A stretch of DNA of 64,000 bases from Labilibaculum euxinicum (GTDB lineage: Bacteria > Bacteroidota > Bacteroidia > Bacteroidales > Marinifilaceae): NCBI RefSeq assembly GCF_009795715.1, contig NZ_WTCR01000002.1, positions 1 to 64,000 on the forward strand, in the 5' to 3' direction. The notes beneath the pieces were generated by a model. That model saw only the letters and a list, made by a program, of their open reading frames with translations, did no database searches and had not been told where the DNA came from. Positions 36,575-46,340 of the stretch are shown in pieces (positions within the stretch are counted from its first letter, which is position 1; the number at the start of each line of letters is the position of its first letter). The position numbers and the translations under genes are program-made.

Positions 36575-36958
36575 CTACAATTTGTGGTACTTTAAACTAT
36601 CTAACATCCCCTTTAATTTTTTGCCGGGCGTGAAGATAATCTTCGATTTCTTTATGCAGTTGGCATTTACCTCCTCAGGGGTTTCTTTCCCCTCGCTGTT
36701 GATGCTTACCCTGAAGTTTCCCACTTCACCAAGTTTCACCGATTTTCCATCGGCAAGCATGTTTGGAATTACATCGGTTAGAGCATAAAGCACGGCACGG
36801 ATATCTGCACCACTCACGGTACTGATTTTTTCGATGCCCTCAGTTAAACCTTCAATGTCAGCATTTCCACTGATCATGTTGCTTGCATAGTACTTTTTTT
36901 CACCGCCACCTACTATACCTGGTTGGCCTCTTTCAATGACTTTAAAATTTATTGCCAT
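36575..36958 (-). CDS. HU-like DNA-binding protein, Bacteroidota type
   Basis: 127 residues, the only convincing minus-strand gene. Start ATG at 36958 (MAINFKVIERGQPG); a longer frame to 37021 adds a basic stretch not typical of the family. The HU/IHF-related core lies near 45-110 (SGADIRAVLYALTDVIPNML, LGEVGNFRVSI), and the tail KIIFTPGKKLKGML is typical of the Bacteroidota histone-like variant. It probably bends or coats DNA as a dimer. It separates modules 3 and 4. Such extra HU genes are often found beside variable loci, but its target here is unknown. Confidence 0.9.
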   Translation of the reverse strand: MAINFKVIERGQPGIVGGGEKKYYASNMISGNADIEGLTEGIEKISTVSGADIRAVLYALTDVIPNMLADGKSVKLGEVGNFRVSINSEGKETPEEVNANCIKKSKIIFTPGKKLKGMLDSLKYHKL

Positions 36959-37100
36959 TTGATTTTTGAATTTAAATCGTAAACGAACTCTTTTTTCAAG
37001 ATTTAACTTTTTCAGAATCAATTACGATTTTGTTTGTATATTTCAGAGCCCATCGGCCTCCTCTTCCAAACTCGCGTCTCAAAACGATCCGGTTGATGAC

Positions 37101-37205
37101 CAGCCGATGGGTTGTCTGTTTTTACCCGAAACAGATCTTTTCCATTTCAACAAGTGTGAAATTAAGTAAAATCTACATTTTAATAAAGTGTCAAGTTTGC
37201 CAAGT
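37101..37205 (+). repeat. 105-bp direct repeat, copy B (upstream of sigma 4)
   Basis: Ungapped partner of 26941-27045. It lies between the divergent HU gene and sigma gene 4, about 890 bases before the sigma start. Confidence 0.85.
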
Positions 37206-38030
37206 TTTACCGATTCAGTGAAATTAATGAAATTTAACAAATGGTTTGGGAGACTGTTAATGGAATTTATTTGGTTTGTGAGCAGGTGTGAGCTATCTGT
37301 GTGTATGTTTGTTTTTATTAGAGGTTGAACTAATAATATGCATTTGCAGATGTGCTGGCAGCAGGGGATGTAAAATAGGGTAAATTTCAGAACTGAATTC
37401 AGTTTGTATAAATGTTTAATAGGTTGAGCCAGGTTTAAGCCAATTGAGAATAGATTATTTTGTAGAAATCTGTATATACAGAGCAAAATCTTTCTAAGTC
37501 TTATTCCAATTTAATTTCAAAACAGACTTTAAATAATATGAATTAATTTTTAGCTGTATCGAGGCAAAAAAGTAAAGCACAGCCATGTTGCGATGCATCT
37601 TTTTTAACGAAGATATAGCTGAAAAGAAACATTTTATAAGGCATGTTTTGATGTTAATTTGGTATTGCCGGTAAAGTTTTTCAGGTTCTCAATTTTTAGG
37701 GTGATTTGCTTATTGAATGTTTCGGCGAAAAATTTGAAACGTAATCGTGTTGTAAATCAATCCAATATTTCATGTCTGATATTCAGCGATCTATTGCATG
37801 AAGCATGTGCCGGTAAATTTTTCATGAAATTATCTATGCCTTATCAACCCTGTGTTTTTAGCTGTTTTTTGAAGTGCTTACAACTATTTTTACAGGAAAT
37901 ATGAAATCTATGCCGGCAATTTATAATGATTAATTCTTATTTAACTGTACAAGCGTCTTTTTTGATTGTTACTGTCCTTGTGAACTCATTTTATTTGCTG
38001 CTTTTAAGCGACATGCGGTCCAGTTTCAAT
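37206..38030. other. long intergenic region without a convincing gene
   Basis: Frames here are short, low in coding character and lack recognisable motifs. Apart from a 12-base palindrome ACTGAATTCAGT near 37391 I see nothing definable. It could hold a small RNA or be decayed sequence. Confidence 0.5.
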
Positions 38031-38061
38031 TTTGGAAATACCATTTCTATTTTTACTTTTG
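38031..38061 (+). promoter_or_regulatory. housekeeping-type promoter of sigma gene 4
   Basis: TTTG (38031-38034), 19 bases, TACTTTTG (38054-38061): a full match to TTTG-N19-TAnnTTTG. It lies inside the upstream extension of the sigma frame, which therefore argues for the ATG at 38095 as the true start. Confidence 0.75.
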
Positions 38062-38094
38062 AAAAATCTTAACCACAGCCCATACCCACAATCC

Positions 38095-38649
38095 ATGACC
38101 ACAAAAAGCCAATTTCAAAAAATAAAATCGGGAGATTCCAAAGCATTCGAAGCATTATTTAATCAGTTGTATCCTTCGATGTGTGTGCTGGCCCGCGAAT
38201 ATGTGAAGGACGATGGAATGGCTGAAGATATAGCTCAGGAAGCTTTTGTTAAATTGTGGAATGCCCGTGACCGATACGAAGATATTACCTCTGTTAAATC
38301 ATTTTTGTACGTGATGGTTAAAAATTTGAGTCTTAACTCTTTAAAAAGAGATAAGTTGGGCAGCAAATTTACAGAAAGTCTCGACAAAGAAGATTATTAT
38401 TATTTCAATAACCGTATTGTAGAAGAAGAAACATACAGGATTTTGCAGCAAGCTATCGATGAATTGCCGCATAGGAGTGCTGCTATTATGAATCTAAGCT
38501 TGCTGGGGGTGCGAAATCATGAAATTGCCGAACGACTTGGAATATCGGTTAATACTGTAAAAACGCTGAAATATAATTCGATGAAAACTCTTAGAGTTAA
38601 ATTAAAAAACTACTTTTTTATCCTTCTTCTTTTACTCGGGGAAATTTAA
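38095..38649 (+). CDS. ECF RNA polymerase sigma factor, FecI-like (module 4)
   Basis: 184 residues from ATG 38095 (MTTKSQFQKIKSGD). The frame is open from 38032, but a consensus promoter lies in that extension. Region 2 is near 15-80 (LFNQLYPSMCVLAREYV, AEDIAQEAFVKLWNAR), region 4 near 125-175 (LPHRSAAIMNLSLLGVRNHEIAER, LGISVNTVKTLK). It should drive module 4 receptor genes after release by FecR4. FecR4 begins 264 bases later; that gap contains a CTCTATAGAG palindrome near 38769 but no clear CACC-type element. Confidence 0.94.
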   Translation: MTTKSQFQKIKSGDSKAFEALFNQLYPSMCVLAREYVKDDGMAEDIAQEAFVKLWNARDRYEDITSVKSFLYVMVKNLSLNSLKRDKLGSKFTESLDKEDYYYFNNRIVEEETYRILQQAIDELPHRSAAIMNLSLLGVRNHEIAERLGISVNTVKTLKYNSMKTLRVKLKNYFFILLLLLGEI

Positions 38650-38913
38650 TTTATTCAAAGGAATAATTCTCACGAAGTAAATTTCTAATTTGTTTATTTG
38701 TAATAAACAGGTTTAAATTCAGATTTACAGCTTGCTGCAACAGCCGTTTGTTTATCTTCTCTACACTCTATAGAGTAAATAATTCTCTATCCATTTCTTT
38801 AAGCAATATTATTACAACCATTATGCTTATGGTATTAGCTAATATTTTTTTTAATCCCATTCATCTACTTTTAAACCCCGATTGTTTTTATAATTAGAAA
38901 TGAAACCTTAAAC

Positions 38914-40086
38914 ATGAAAGAATTGCACCGTGAATATCAAATTGCTCAATTGATCTCGAAAGAGATTGTTGATGAACTTTCTGCTGATGAAGTGAAAAAA
39001 CTTGAGACGTGGAAGTCCGAATCGAAGGCAAACAAAGAACTATACGAAATTATTAAAAGGGGAGAAAAAAGAGTTGAAAGAAATTCTTATGCAGCAAATC
39101 TGAATGTGAAGTTGGCTTTTGGTAAGGTAAGAGATAAAATTAAACCACAGCAAAAAATCATTCGCTTAAAGGAATGGGGATTGAGGATTGCTGCTGTTTT
39201 GGTAATTGGAGTATTGGTTGGAACACTTTATCATATTTCAACGAAAGATCTAAAATATGAATCTGAATTGGTCTCTTCGACCATTGAGCCAGGATCTTCA
39301 AAAGCTGTATTGCAGCTCTATAACGGTGAAACGCTGCAGTTAGAGAATAAAAGTAATGACAGCATTGTGGAAAAAGATGGAACCTTCATTAGTAATTTAA
39401 ATGGAAAGTTATCTTATGCCGCAAATGAAGATGTTGCATTGCAAACAATTTATAATACGGTTAAGGTTCCGGTTGGAGGAGAGTATCAATTGACACTTTC
39501 AGATGGAACTAAAGTAATGCTGAATTCTGAGTCGGAAATTAAGTTTCCTGTTCAGTTTAACCAGAATAAGAGAAAAGTCTGGATTGCAGGGGAGGTGTTT
39601 TTCGATGTGGCGCACAATAAAAACAAGCCGTTTATTGTAGATGTTAAGAATGTTGAAATTGAGGTTTTGGGAACCGAATTTAATGTAGAAGCATACAATG
39701 ATCAGAAATCGGTGGTGACCACACTGGTTCAGGGAAGTGTAGAGCTAAGAAAAGGACAGGAAAGTGTCACTATTAAGCCCGATCAGCAAGCCTTTATTTC
39801 GGATGGGGGAGAACAGTTTGCAGTGAAAAATGTAGTTGCTAAAAATTACGTACTATGGAAAGATGGAGTGTTCTGTTTTGAAGAAGCTGACTTGGGAACA
39901 ATAATGCAAAAATTGGAAAGATGGTACGGAATAAAGGTATTCTATATGAATCAAACAATAAAGATGAAACGCTTTTCTGTTGAAGTGAAAAGGTACGAAG
40001 AAATTGAGGATGTGCTGAATATGTTGGAGAGAACAAACAAAGTAAATTTCGAGATAAATAAGAATGTAGTAATTGTTAAAAATTAA
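38914..40086 (+). CDS. FecR-family anti-sigma factor (module 4)
   Basis: 390 residues. Sigma-binding N-terminus (1-88), membrane span near 90-109 (LRIAAVLVIGVLVGTLYHI), FecR domain near 180-290 (LSDGTKVMLNSESEIKFP, GEVFFDVAHNKNKPF, VLGTEFNVEAY), DUF4974-like end near 315-388 (FCFEEADLGTIMQKLERWYGI). It should keep sigma factor 4 inactive until SusC4 signals. It is flanked by the sigma gene and by SusC4 behind two leader hairpins, as in the other three modules. Confidence 0.94.
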   Translation: MKELHREYQIAQLISKEIVDELSADEVKKLETWKSESKANKELYEIIKRGEKRVERNSYAANLNVKLAFGKVRDKIKPQQKIIRLKEWGLRIAAVLVIGVLVGTLYHISTKDLKYESELVSSTIEPGSSKAVLQLYNGETLQLENKSNDSIVEKDGTFISNLNGKLSYAANEDVALQTIYNTVKVPVGGEYQLTLSDGTKVMLNSESEIKFPVQFNQNKRKVWIAGEVFFDVAHNKNKPFIVDVKNVEIEVLGTEFNVEAYNDQKSVVTTLVQGSVELRKGQESVTIKPDQQAFISDGGEQFAVKNVVAKNYVLWKDGVFCFEEADLGTIMQKLERWYGIKVFYMNQTIKMKRFSVEVKRYEEIEDVLNMLERTNKVNFEINKNVVIVKN

Positions 40087-40098
40087 AATAAAAAAAGA

Positions 40099-40158
40099 GC
40101 AAAAGTTAGTGAGATAACTTTTGCCCGGTGAGTAGTAACCCAATTCCCGCACGGAATT
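40099..40158 (+). promoter_or_regulatory. tandem leader hairpins before susC4
   Basis: A perfect 10-base stem GCAAAAGTTA/TAACTTTTGC at 40099-40124 with loop GTGAGA, then AATTCC/GGAATT at 40142-40158 with loop CGCAC. The second ends 26 bases before the SusC4 ATG, the same distance as in module 1 and one base from module 2. Confidence 0.7.
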
Positions 40159-40184
40159 AAATTATTAACCCTAAATGCAAATTT

Positions 40185-43100
40185 ATGAAAAAAAGTGAAA
40201 CCCGGAGTTTTTGGCGTAAGAAACTCTGCAAACCTTTATTAGCAATGAAGATTACCCTGATGCTAATAGTGTTGAATGCTATGCAGTTGTCTGCTAGTGT
40301 CTATTCGCAAAATACCAAACTCGATTTGAACATGACCAATCAATCATTGGTTGAAGTATTTAAAGAGATCAGAAACAATAGCGATTTTACTTTTGTGTAT
40401 GATTTAGAAGATGTAGAAACAGTTAACAATCTGGATATTGACCAAAGAGGGGCTACTGTTGAAGAGATTCTTGATAACTGTTTTCTGAATACGAACTTAA
40501 GCTACGAAATTGTCGATAAAGTAGTAATCGTTAAACAGAAACCAATTGTTGCACCTAAGCCGGTTCAGCAAGAAAAAAAGGAAATTCATGGCCGTGTTAT
40601 GGATACACATGGTATTCCTCTGCCAGGAGTATCTGTTGTTGTTAAAGGAACTATGATTGGTACATCTACCGACGTTGATGGAAATTATTCCATAGAAGTA
40701 GATGATAATCCTGTTTTGATATTTTCATTTGTAGGTATGCAAAAGCAGGAGGTGAAAATTGCGCAAAGATCTGTGGTGAATGTTGTAATGGTTGCCGAAA
40801 GTCAGGTGTTTGACGAGGTGCAGGTTATAGCATATGGTACTTCTTCGATACGGTTAAATACCGGCTCGGTAAGTTCGGTTAAATCGGACAAATTAACCAG
40901 TCAGCCTGTTGCCAATCCTATGAATGCACTGTCGGGACGGGTTTCAGGTGTGGTCATTCAACAAAATAATGGCTTGCCAGGCAGTAGTACCTCATTACAA
41001 ATCAGAGGGAGAAGTTCCCTTTCATCGGGTACAGAGCCATTATACGTAATAGATGGTGTCGCTTTTTCCAACGAGAATCTTAACAGCTTTGGAATTGGCG
41101 CAGCTAGTGGAGGAATTAGCCCTTTTAGTGTGATAAATCCCATGGATATTGAGCGGATTGATGTACTAAAGGATGCGGATGCAACGGCAATATACGGTGC
41201 CAGAGCATCCAATGGTGTTGTTCTGATTACCACAAAAAGAGGTGAAACAGGAAAGGCAAAACTGGATGTGAATGTATACACAGGTGCTGGGAAAGTAGGT
41301 CATTTTATTCCTATGATGAATACAGATGAATATCTTGGTATGCGACGGGAGGCATTTAAAAATGACGGCGTTGAACCAGATGAGTACAATGCACCGGATT
41401 TAATGGCTTACGATCAAAAAGCTTATACCAATTGGCAAAAATTACTTATCGGAGGAACTGCTCACACAACCGATGTGCAGGCTACCCTGCATGGAGGCAG
41501 CGAAATGGTAAAGTTTTTGGTGAATGCCAACTTTAGAAATGAAGGAACTGTTTTTCCTGGAAATCAAGGATCTACTAAGGCTGGGGCAAGGATGAATCTT
41601 GATTATGGCTCGAAGGACGGGAAGTTTAAAGCTACATTTTCAGGCGCGTTTTCAAACGATAAAACTGATATGTACGCTAACGATTTAACACGTTTTTATA
41701 GTTTACCTCCCAATTATCCAGTGTATAATGAAGATGGAACCTTATTCTGGGATTATTACCAAGATAATCCGATCGCTAACTTACAGCAAACATATAAAGG
41801 GATTACTAACAATTTAATGGGTAATTCGACGCTTAGTTATAGCCCAATTGATAAATTATATTTAAAGGTAAATCTGGGTTACACCCAAACAACATTAGAA
41901 CAAAAAAGTAAATATCCAGTTTCATCTTTTAATCCTTCATATGGCATGACTAGTTTTGCGATGTTTGCGAATAATAAGATGACAAATTATATTATTGAAC
42001 CTACCGGCAGTTATTCTATTTCCGGAGATAATTGGACTTTAAATACCCTTTTGGGAGCTTCGCTGCAACGTAATATTACCAGCGGCAGTTCTTTGGAAGG
42101 ATCCAATTACAGCTCTGATGCCCTATTAGGTGCAATATCGGGAGCAGGTCTTATTTCTTCTTTGTATGAGGATAGTTCGGAATATAGTTTTGCATCTCTA
42201 TTTGGCAGGATTACCTACAATTTTAAGCAGAAATATATCTTGAATGTGAACTACCGCAGAGATGGTTCATCGAAATTTGGTGACAATAATCGATTCGGAA
42301 ATTTTGGTTCTGCCGGTGTGGCCTGGTTATTTAGCGGTGAACCATTTATTAAGGAAGGGGTGCCGTTTTTAAGTTTCGGAAAATTGAGAACCAGTTATGG
42401 TGTAACAGGAAATGATCAAATAGACAACTATCTCTATTTAGCGCTGTACGATATTGGAACGACCTATAACAATTCAGCAAGTCTTAATTTGAAGACATTA
42501 TCAAACCCAAACATACAATGGGAAACAACACGTAAGTTTGAGATGGCTTTGGATTTAGGTTTTTTTAAAGACAGACTGCTTCTTGCTGCTAATTATTATA
42601 TGAATCGATCAAGCAATCAAATTGTGAATGTAAAAACAGCTTCGCAGTCAGGTTTTAATTATTCCATTCAAAATCTGGATGCTGTAGTTCAAAATACGGG
42701 GCTGGAGTTTGATCTGTCTTCTACAAATATAGATGGTGAGGATTTTAAATGGTCTACTAATTTTAATATTTCATTCCCTAAGAATAAGTTAGTTTCTTTC
42801 CCAGGGCTCGAAGGAAGTAATTTCAGCGATCTGTACGAGATTGGTAAACCTATTAATGCCAGCAAATATTATCAGTATGCCGGTATAGATTCTTCAACAG
42901 GTAAGGTTTTGTATACTGATAAGGATAATGATGGAGAAGCTGATTATGAATATGCTCCGGTCGGCACTCCTTTTTATGGTGGGTTAAGTAATACGTTTAC
43001 TTATAAAAACTGGTCTTTTGATTTTTTAATTCAGTTTTCGCATAGAAAAGGGCAGACCAATAATATAAGTGAATATCAATATGAATCTGTATTGGGAACT

Positions 43101-43469
43101 ATGGCTAACCAAAACACTTCAGCTTTGAATCGATGGAGATCTCCTGGAGATGAAAATACCCGCTTCCCGGGAGCTTCAGCAAATTACGGTACAGATATTT
43201 ATGATAGTTACGACAATTATTCATATTCTAATGCAAATTATGGTGATGCATCGTTTGTAAGATTCAAATCAATAAATTTAGCATACAATTTGCCAAATCA
43301 ATGGATTGAAAAGCTGAAAATATCTTCGGCCAGAATATATTTCCAAGGACAAAATTTATATACAGCAACGAAGAATAAATATGTTTTTGATCCTGAAACC
43401 AGCGGAATTGGAATTGGCACTATGCCACCATTAAGAACATTTGTTTTAGGTATTAATTGTTCATTTTAA
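40185..43469 (+). CDS. SusC-family TonB-dependent transducer (module 4)
   Basis: 1094 residues, about 80-100 shorter than SusC1-3, mostly in the barrel loops. ATG in the context AAATTTATGAAAAAAA. Signal sequence to about 44 (LSASVYSQ), STN domain ~45-115, CarboxypepD_reg-like domain ~130-205 (GRVMDTHGIPLPGVSVV), plug ~220-340 (YVIDGVAFSNE, IDVLKDADATAIYGARASNG), and the barrel ends TFVLGINCSF, with a cysteine unusual this close to the C-terminus. It should be the outer-membrane gate and signal source of module 4. SusD4 starts 11 bases later. Confidence 0.95.
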   Translation: MKKSETRSFWRKKLCKPLLAMKITLMLIVLNAMQLSASVYSQNTKLDLNMTNQSLVEVFKEIRNNSDFTFVYDLEDVETVNNLDIDQRGATVEEILDNCFLNTNLSYEIVDKVVIVKQKPIVAPKPVQQEKKEIHGRVMDTHGIPLPGVSVVVKGTMIGTSTDVDGNYSIEVDDNPVLIFSFVGMQKQEVKIAQRSVVNVVMVAESQVFDEVQVIAYGTSSIRLNTGSVSSVKSDKLTSQPVANPMNALSGRVSGVVIQQNNGLPGSSTSLQIRGRSSLSSGTEPLYVIDGVAFSNENLNSFGIGAASGGISPFSVINPMDIERIDVLKDADATAIYGARASNGVVLITTKRGETGKAKLDVNVYTGAGKVGHFIPMMNTDEYLGMRREAFKNDGVEPDEYNAPDLMAYDQKAYTNWQKLLIGGTAHTTDVQATLHGGSEMVKFLVNANFRNEGTVFPGNQGSTKAGARMNLDYGSKDGKFKATFSGAFSNDKTDMYANDLTRFYSLPPNYPVYNEDGTLFWDYYQDNPIANLQQTYKGITNNLMGNSTLSYSPIDKLYLKVNLGYTQTTLEQKSKYPVSSFNPSYGMTSFAMFANNKMTNYIIEPTGSYSISGDNWTLNTLLGASLQRNITSGSSLEGSNYSSDALLGAISGAGLISSLYEDSSEYSFASLFGRITYNFKQKYILNVNYRRDGSSKFGDNNRFGNFGSAGVAWLFSGEPFIKEGVPFLSFGKLRTSYGVTGNDQIDNYLYLALYDIGTTYNNSASLNLKTLSNPNIQWETTRKFEMALDLGFFKDRLLLAANYYMNRSSNQIVNVKTASQSGFNYSIQNLDAVVQNTGLEFDLSSTNIDGEDFKWSTNFNISFPKNKLVSFPGLEGSNFSDLYEIGKPINASKYYQYAGIDSSTGKVLYTDKDNDGEADYEYAPVGTPFYGGLSNTFTYKNWSFDFLIQFSHRKGQTNNISEYQYESVLGTMANQNTSALNRWRSPGDENTRFPGASANYGTDIYDSYDNYSYSNANYGDASFVRFKSINLAYNLPNQWIEKLKISSARIYFQGQNLYTATKNKYVFDPETSGIGIGTMPPLRTFVLGINCSF

Positions 43470-43480
43470 TTAGTAAAACC

Positions 43481-44884
43481 ATGAAAAAATATATTATTAA
43501 CACCTTAAAATGCACCTCTGTTTCCACCTTTGCGATTGCTTTATTGTTACTCGTTTCCTGTGATGATTTTGTTGATATTGGTGCACCGGAAATGCAGATT
43601 GGGGTAGAGGAAGCTTTTAACAATGAAGCGTCTGCTACGGGTGCCGTTTTGGGATTATATGCAGGGTTAAGTGCTTATGATGAACATTATGTGGCTTGTA
43701 TGGAATGCAGTGCCGATGGGGTATTGCCGTATACAAATGGTTATGGTTCATTCGTTAGTAATGCTATACCTACTAATAGTTATTATTCATCTTATTATCT
43801 TTGGGGTAGTACTTATAACACCGTATTACAGGCTAATTATGCAATTAATGGATTGAATGAATCCAAAATGCCATCTTCTTCAGTTAAGAGCCAATTGTTG
43901 GGAGAAGCTAAATTTTGGCGGGCATTTTCATATTTTTACTTGGTAAATATGTTTGGAGATGTTCCTATGCCGTTGGGTACCGATGTAATAGAAAATGCGT
44001 CGTTGCCAAGAACAGCAGCTTCAGATGTTTACGATCAGATTATTACAGATCTTACAGATGCGAAAGAATTACTAGGAATGGATGATCGCTCTTTAGGTGA
44101 TAGAGTAAGGGTTAATCAATCAGGCGTTAGTGCCTTACTTGCCAGGGTTTATCTTTATCGGGAAGATTGGGTAAAAGCAGAGTCAGAGTCAGGTCTGGTG
44201 ATAAGTAATTCCGCTTATGAACTGTCAGCATTGGATGAAACATTTGTGAATTCTTGTAAAGAGACCATTTTACAAATTGCCAACACAACCGGGGTTTCAA
44301 AATTTGGAGAGATGTATGTTCCTGTATCCGAGCAATCCATGCCATCTTTTTATTTAACCGATAACTTGTTTAATTCATTTAGTGATGATGATTTAAGAAA
44401 GAGCATGTGGATAAAACAAGTAACTGTTAATGGTCAGGAATTCGGTACAATATTCAAATACAAAGTAAAATCCGGCACAGGTAATGAATACGATATTGTT
44501 ATGCGTTTGGCGGAACAATACTTAATTCGTGCCGAAGCCAGAGCTCATTTGAATCGTATTACCGGAGCAAATAGTGCAGAAGCTGATTTAAATACGATCC
44601 GAAACCGTGCAGGGCTTGAAAATACAGATGCTTCTACTCAATCAGCAATGTTTCTTGCCATTGAAAAAGAACGGAATCTTGAATTTTTTGGAGAATGGGG
44701 ACATCGATGGCTGGATTTAAAACGGACTCCGAGTATCGTTGATCCAACGAATAAAACAAGGGCTGATGATGTATTGTCCGAAAACAAACCGACTTGGACT
44801 TCTACTGCCATATTGTATCCGATACCCGAGAGTCAGATAAAAATTAATACTAAGCTTACGCAAAATCCAGGGTATAATAACTAA
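43481..44884 (+). CDS. SusD/RagB-family surface lipoprotein (module 4)
   Basis: 467 residues from ATG 43481. The frame extends eight codons upstream to 43457 inside susC4, but the MKKYIIN start gives a normal lipoprotein signal with Cys27 (LLLLVSC). SusD helices include LLGEAKFWRAFSYFYLVNMF near 142-161 and the hallmark IEKERNLEFFGEWGHRWLDLKR near 397-418 (quoted in part). The closing PIPESQIKINTKLTQNPGY is typical of the family. It would form the ligand-binding lid on SusC4. Confidence 0.95.
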   Translation: MKKYIINTLKCTSVSTFAIALLLLVSCDDFVDIGAPEMQIGVEEAFNNEASATGAVLGLYAGLSAYDEHYVACMECSADGVLPYTNGYGSFVSNAIPTNSYYSSYYLWGSTYNTVLQANYAINGLNESKMPSSSVKSQLLGEAKFWRAFSYFYLVNMFGDVPMPLGTDVIENASLPRTAASDVYDQIITDLTDAKELLGMDDRSLGDRVRVNQSGVSALLARVYLYREDWVKAESESGLVISNSAYELSALDETFVNSCKETILQIANTTGVSKFGEMYVPVSEQSMPSFYLTDNLFNSFSDDDLRKSMWIKQVTVNGQEFGTIFKYKVKSGTGNEYDIVMRLAEQYLIRAEARAHLNRITGANSAEADLNTIRNRAGLENTDASTQSAMFLAIEKERNLEFFGEWGHRWLDLKRTPSIVDPTNKTRADDVLSENKPTWTSTAILYPIPESQIKINTKLTQNPGYNN

Positions 44885-44996
44885 CATAATAATAAAATAG
44901 TTAGTTGAAATAATTAGGATATCGTTGATAAATATTTTAAAGGTTTATCAGTGGTTTCTAATTGAGAACAGCTAAAAATGTTTAATAATCAGCATA

Positions 44997-46328
44997 ATGT
45001 TTAAAAAATCAAGTATAAAATTGCAGCTTGGCTTCATATTGAGTTTATTCTTTTTTACTCATAACGGTCTTGCACAAACCGAACAAGACACCAGCCAGAT
45101 CACCTTCACTATTGGTACCGAAGTGTACGATTATCCGGAGGTACAATGGATAAAAGGGGATTCAATTACTCAATTTGATAAGGATAAGATCTACATTATT
45201 GAATGTTGGGCTACTTGGTGTGGCCCGTGTAAAGCTGCTATGCCTCACTTAAATGAGCTTCACAAAAAATATGGAGATAAAATTGTTATTGTCGGGCAAA
45301 ATGTATTCGAAAACAATTTAGTCAGGGTTAAAAAGTTTGTTGCCGGTAAAGGGGATGAAATGTCGTACCGGGTTACTTATAGTGGAGGAACAGAGAGTGA
45401 TTTTTCTAAAAAATGGCTGAAGCCTGCAGGAATTAATTCGATTCCAACTACAATTGTAATTCAGAACAATAGAGTAATTTGGATGACTCACCCTGATGAA
45501 TTAACAGATGAAGCAATTGATTTGCTTATAAATAAAGAATTTTCGGAAGAAAAACTTAAGGAACTTAGTTCCGGAAGCAATATAGTAAGCATAAGGAACT
45601 TGATATTTGATGATAAGAAATATGACGAAGCTTTAGCTGCACTCGATGAAATACTGCTCGAAGACCCTGATAAGGAAATCGCATTAATCTATAAGTCAGT
45701 AGCGCTTAAAAGAAGCGGAAAACCTGAAGAGGCTCTTGCATATTTTGAAAAAAGACGCCAGGAAAAATTCTTGCCGATCGTGCTGTTTCAGCTATATAGT
45801 ATTCTTATGGAAGAGGAGAAGTTTGATCAATTAATAAAGTATGTAAATATTGATTTTGACAGAGCTTTATTGGAGAATACTTCTGCTGCAGGAGATATCG
45901 TTGCATCTGGATATCAGGCTTATGCCGCTAAAAAAGATTATAAAGGACTTGTTGCATTTATCAATCGGGTTTCAAACAGCACTACTGATAGTGATCTTCT
46001 GAAAACTACCATTGTGGTAGCCGCTTACTACCCAGTAACTCCAATGGTAAAGATTGTTGACGATGCCATTTACAATGTTGCCTCAAAATTTTTGAAGGAA
46101 AATCAGTTGGATTTCGGATATCTGGCTTTAGTCACTCAAATGTTTTGGGCGAATAACGAAAAGGAGTATGCAAAAACAATGGTGAAGAGATCTCTTGAAT
46201 TGGCGGTTAAGGAGAACCTTCCGGAAACTGGCATCAATGTATTAAAAATGTTTTCCGACTCTTTGGATAAAGGAATTTTCCCTGCAGAGGCGGAATTAGA
46301 AAAAATGGCTGCTGAGATGGCAAAATAA
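44997..46328 (+). CDS. TlpA-type thioredoxin with C-terminal TPR-like repeats (module 4)
   Basis: 443 residues. Signal peptide (LSLFFFTHNGLAQ), an N-terminal TlpA/thioredoxin domain (~30-180) with WATWCGPCK at Cys75-Cys78 and the cis-proline stretch INSIPTTIVIQ, then about 250 residues of helical repeats that include a TPR-like unit (YDEALAALDEILLEDPDKEIA). The order is the reverse of the other TlpA proteins here, whose thioredoxin domain is C-terminal. It probably links disulfide reduction to protein-protein contacts in the periplasm. It follows SusD4 by 112 bases and precedes a second thioredoxin by 12. Confidence 0.92.
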   Translation: MFKKSSIKLQLGFILSLFFFTHNGLAQTEQDTSQITFTIGTEVYDYPEVQWIKGDSITQFDKDKIYIIECWATWCGPCKAAMPHLNELHKKYGDKIVIVGQNVFENNLVRVKKFVAGKGDEMSYRVTYSGGTESDFSKKWLKPAGINSIPTTIVIQNNRVIWMTHPDELTDEAIDLLINKEFSEEKLKELSSGSNIVSIRNLIFDDKKYDEALAALDEILLEDPDKEIALIYKSVALKRSGKPEEALAYFEKRRQEKFLPIVLFQLYSILMEEEKFDQLIKYVNIDFDRALLENTSAAGDIVASGYQAYAAKKDYKGLVAFINRVSNSTTDSDLLKTTIVVAAYYPVTPMVKIVDDAIYNVASKFLKENQLDFGYLALVTQMFWANNEKEYAKTMVKRSLELAVKENLPETGINVLKMFSDSLDKGIFPAEAELEKMAAEMAK

Positions 46329-46340
46329 TATTCTAAAACA

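Noticed and set aside
37030-37221. Short frames shared between the 105-bp repeats (SRWVVCFY...)
   Set aside because: The shared peptide is only a by-product of the DNA repeat; the frames have no start, motif or continuation in common.
37659-37904. 81-codon frame in the HU-sigma 4 gap
   Set aside because: Cysteine- and phenylalanine-rich AT-driven translation with no domain, and nothing similar elsewhere in the window.
38032-38094. N-terminal extension of sigma factor 4
   Set aside because: A full-consensus promoter lies at 38031-38061, inside the extension.
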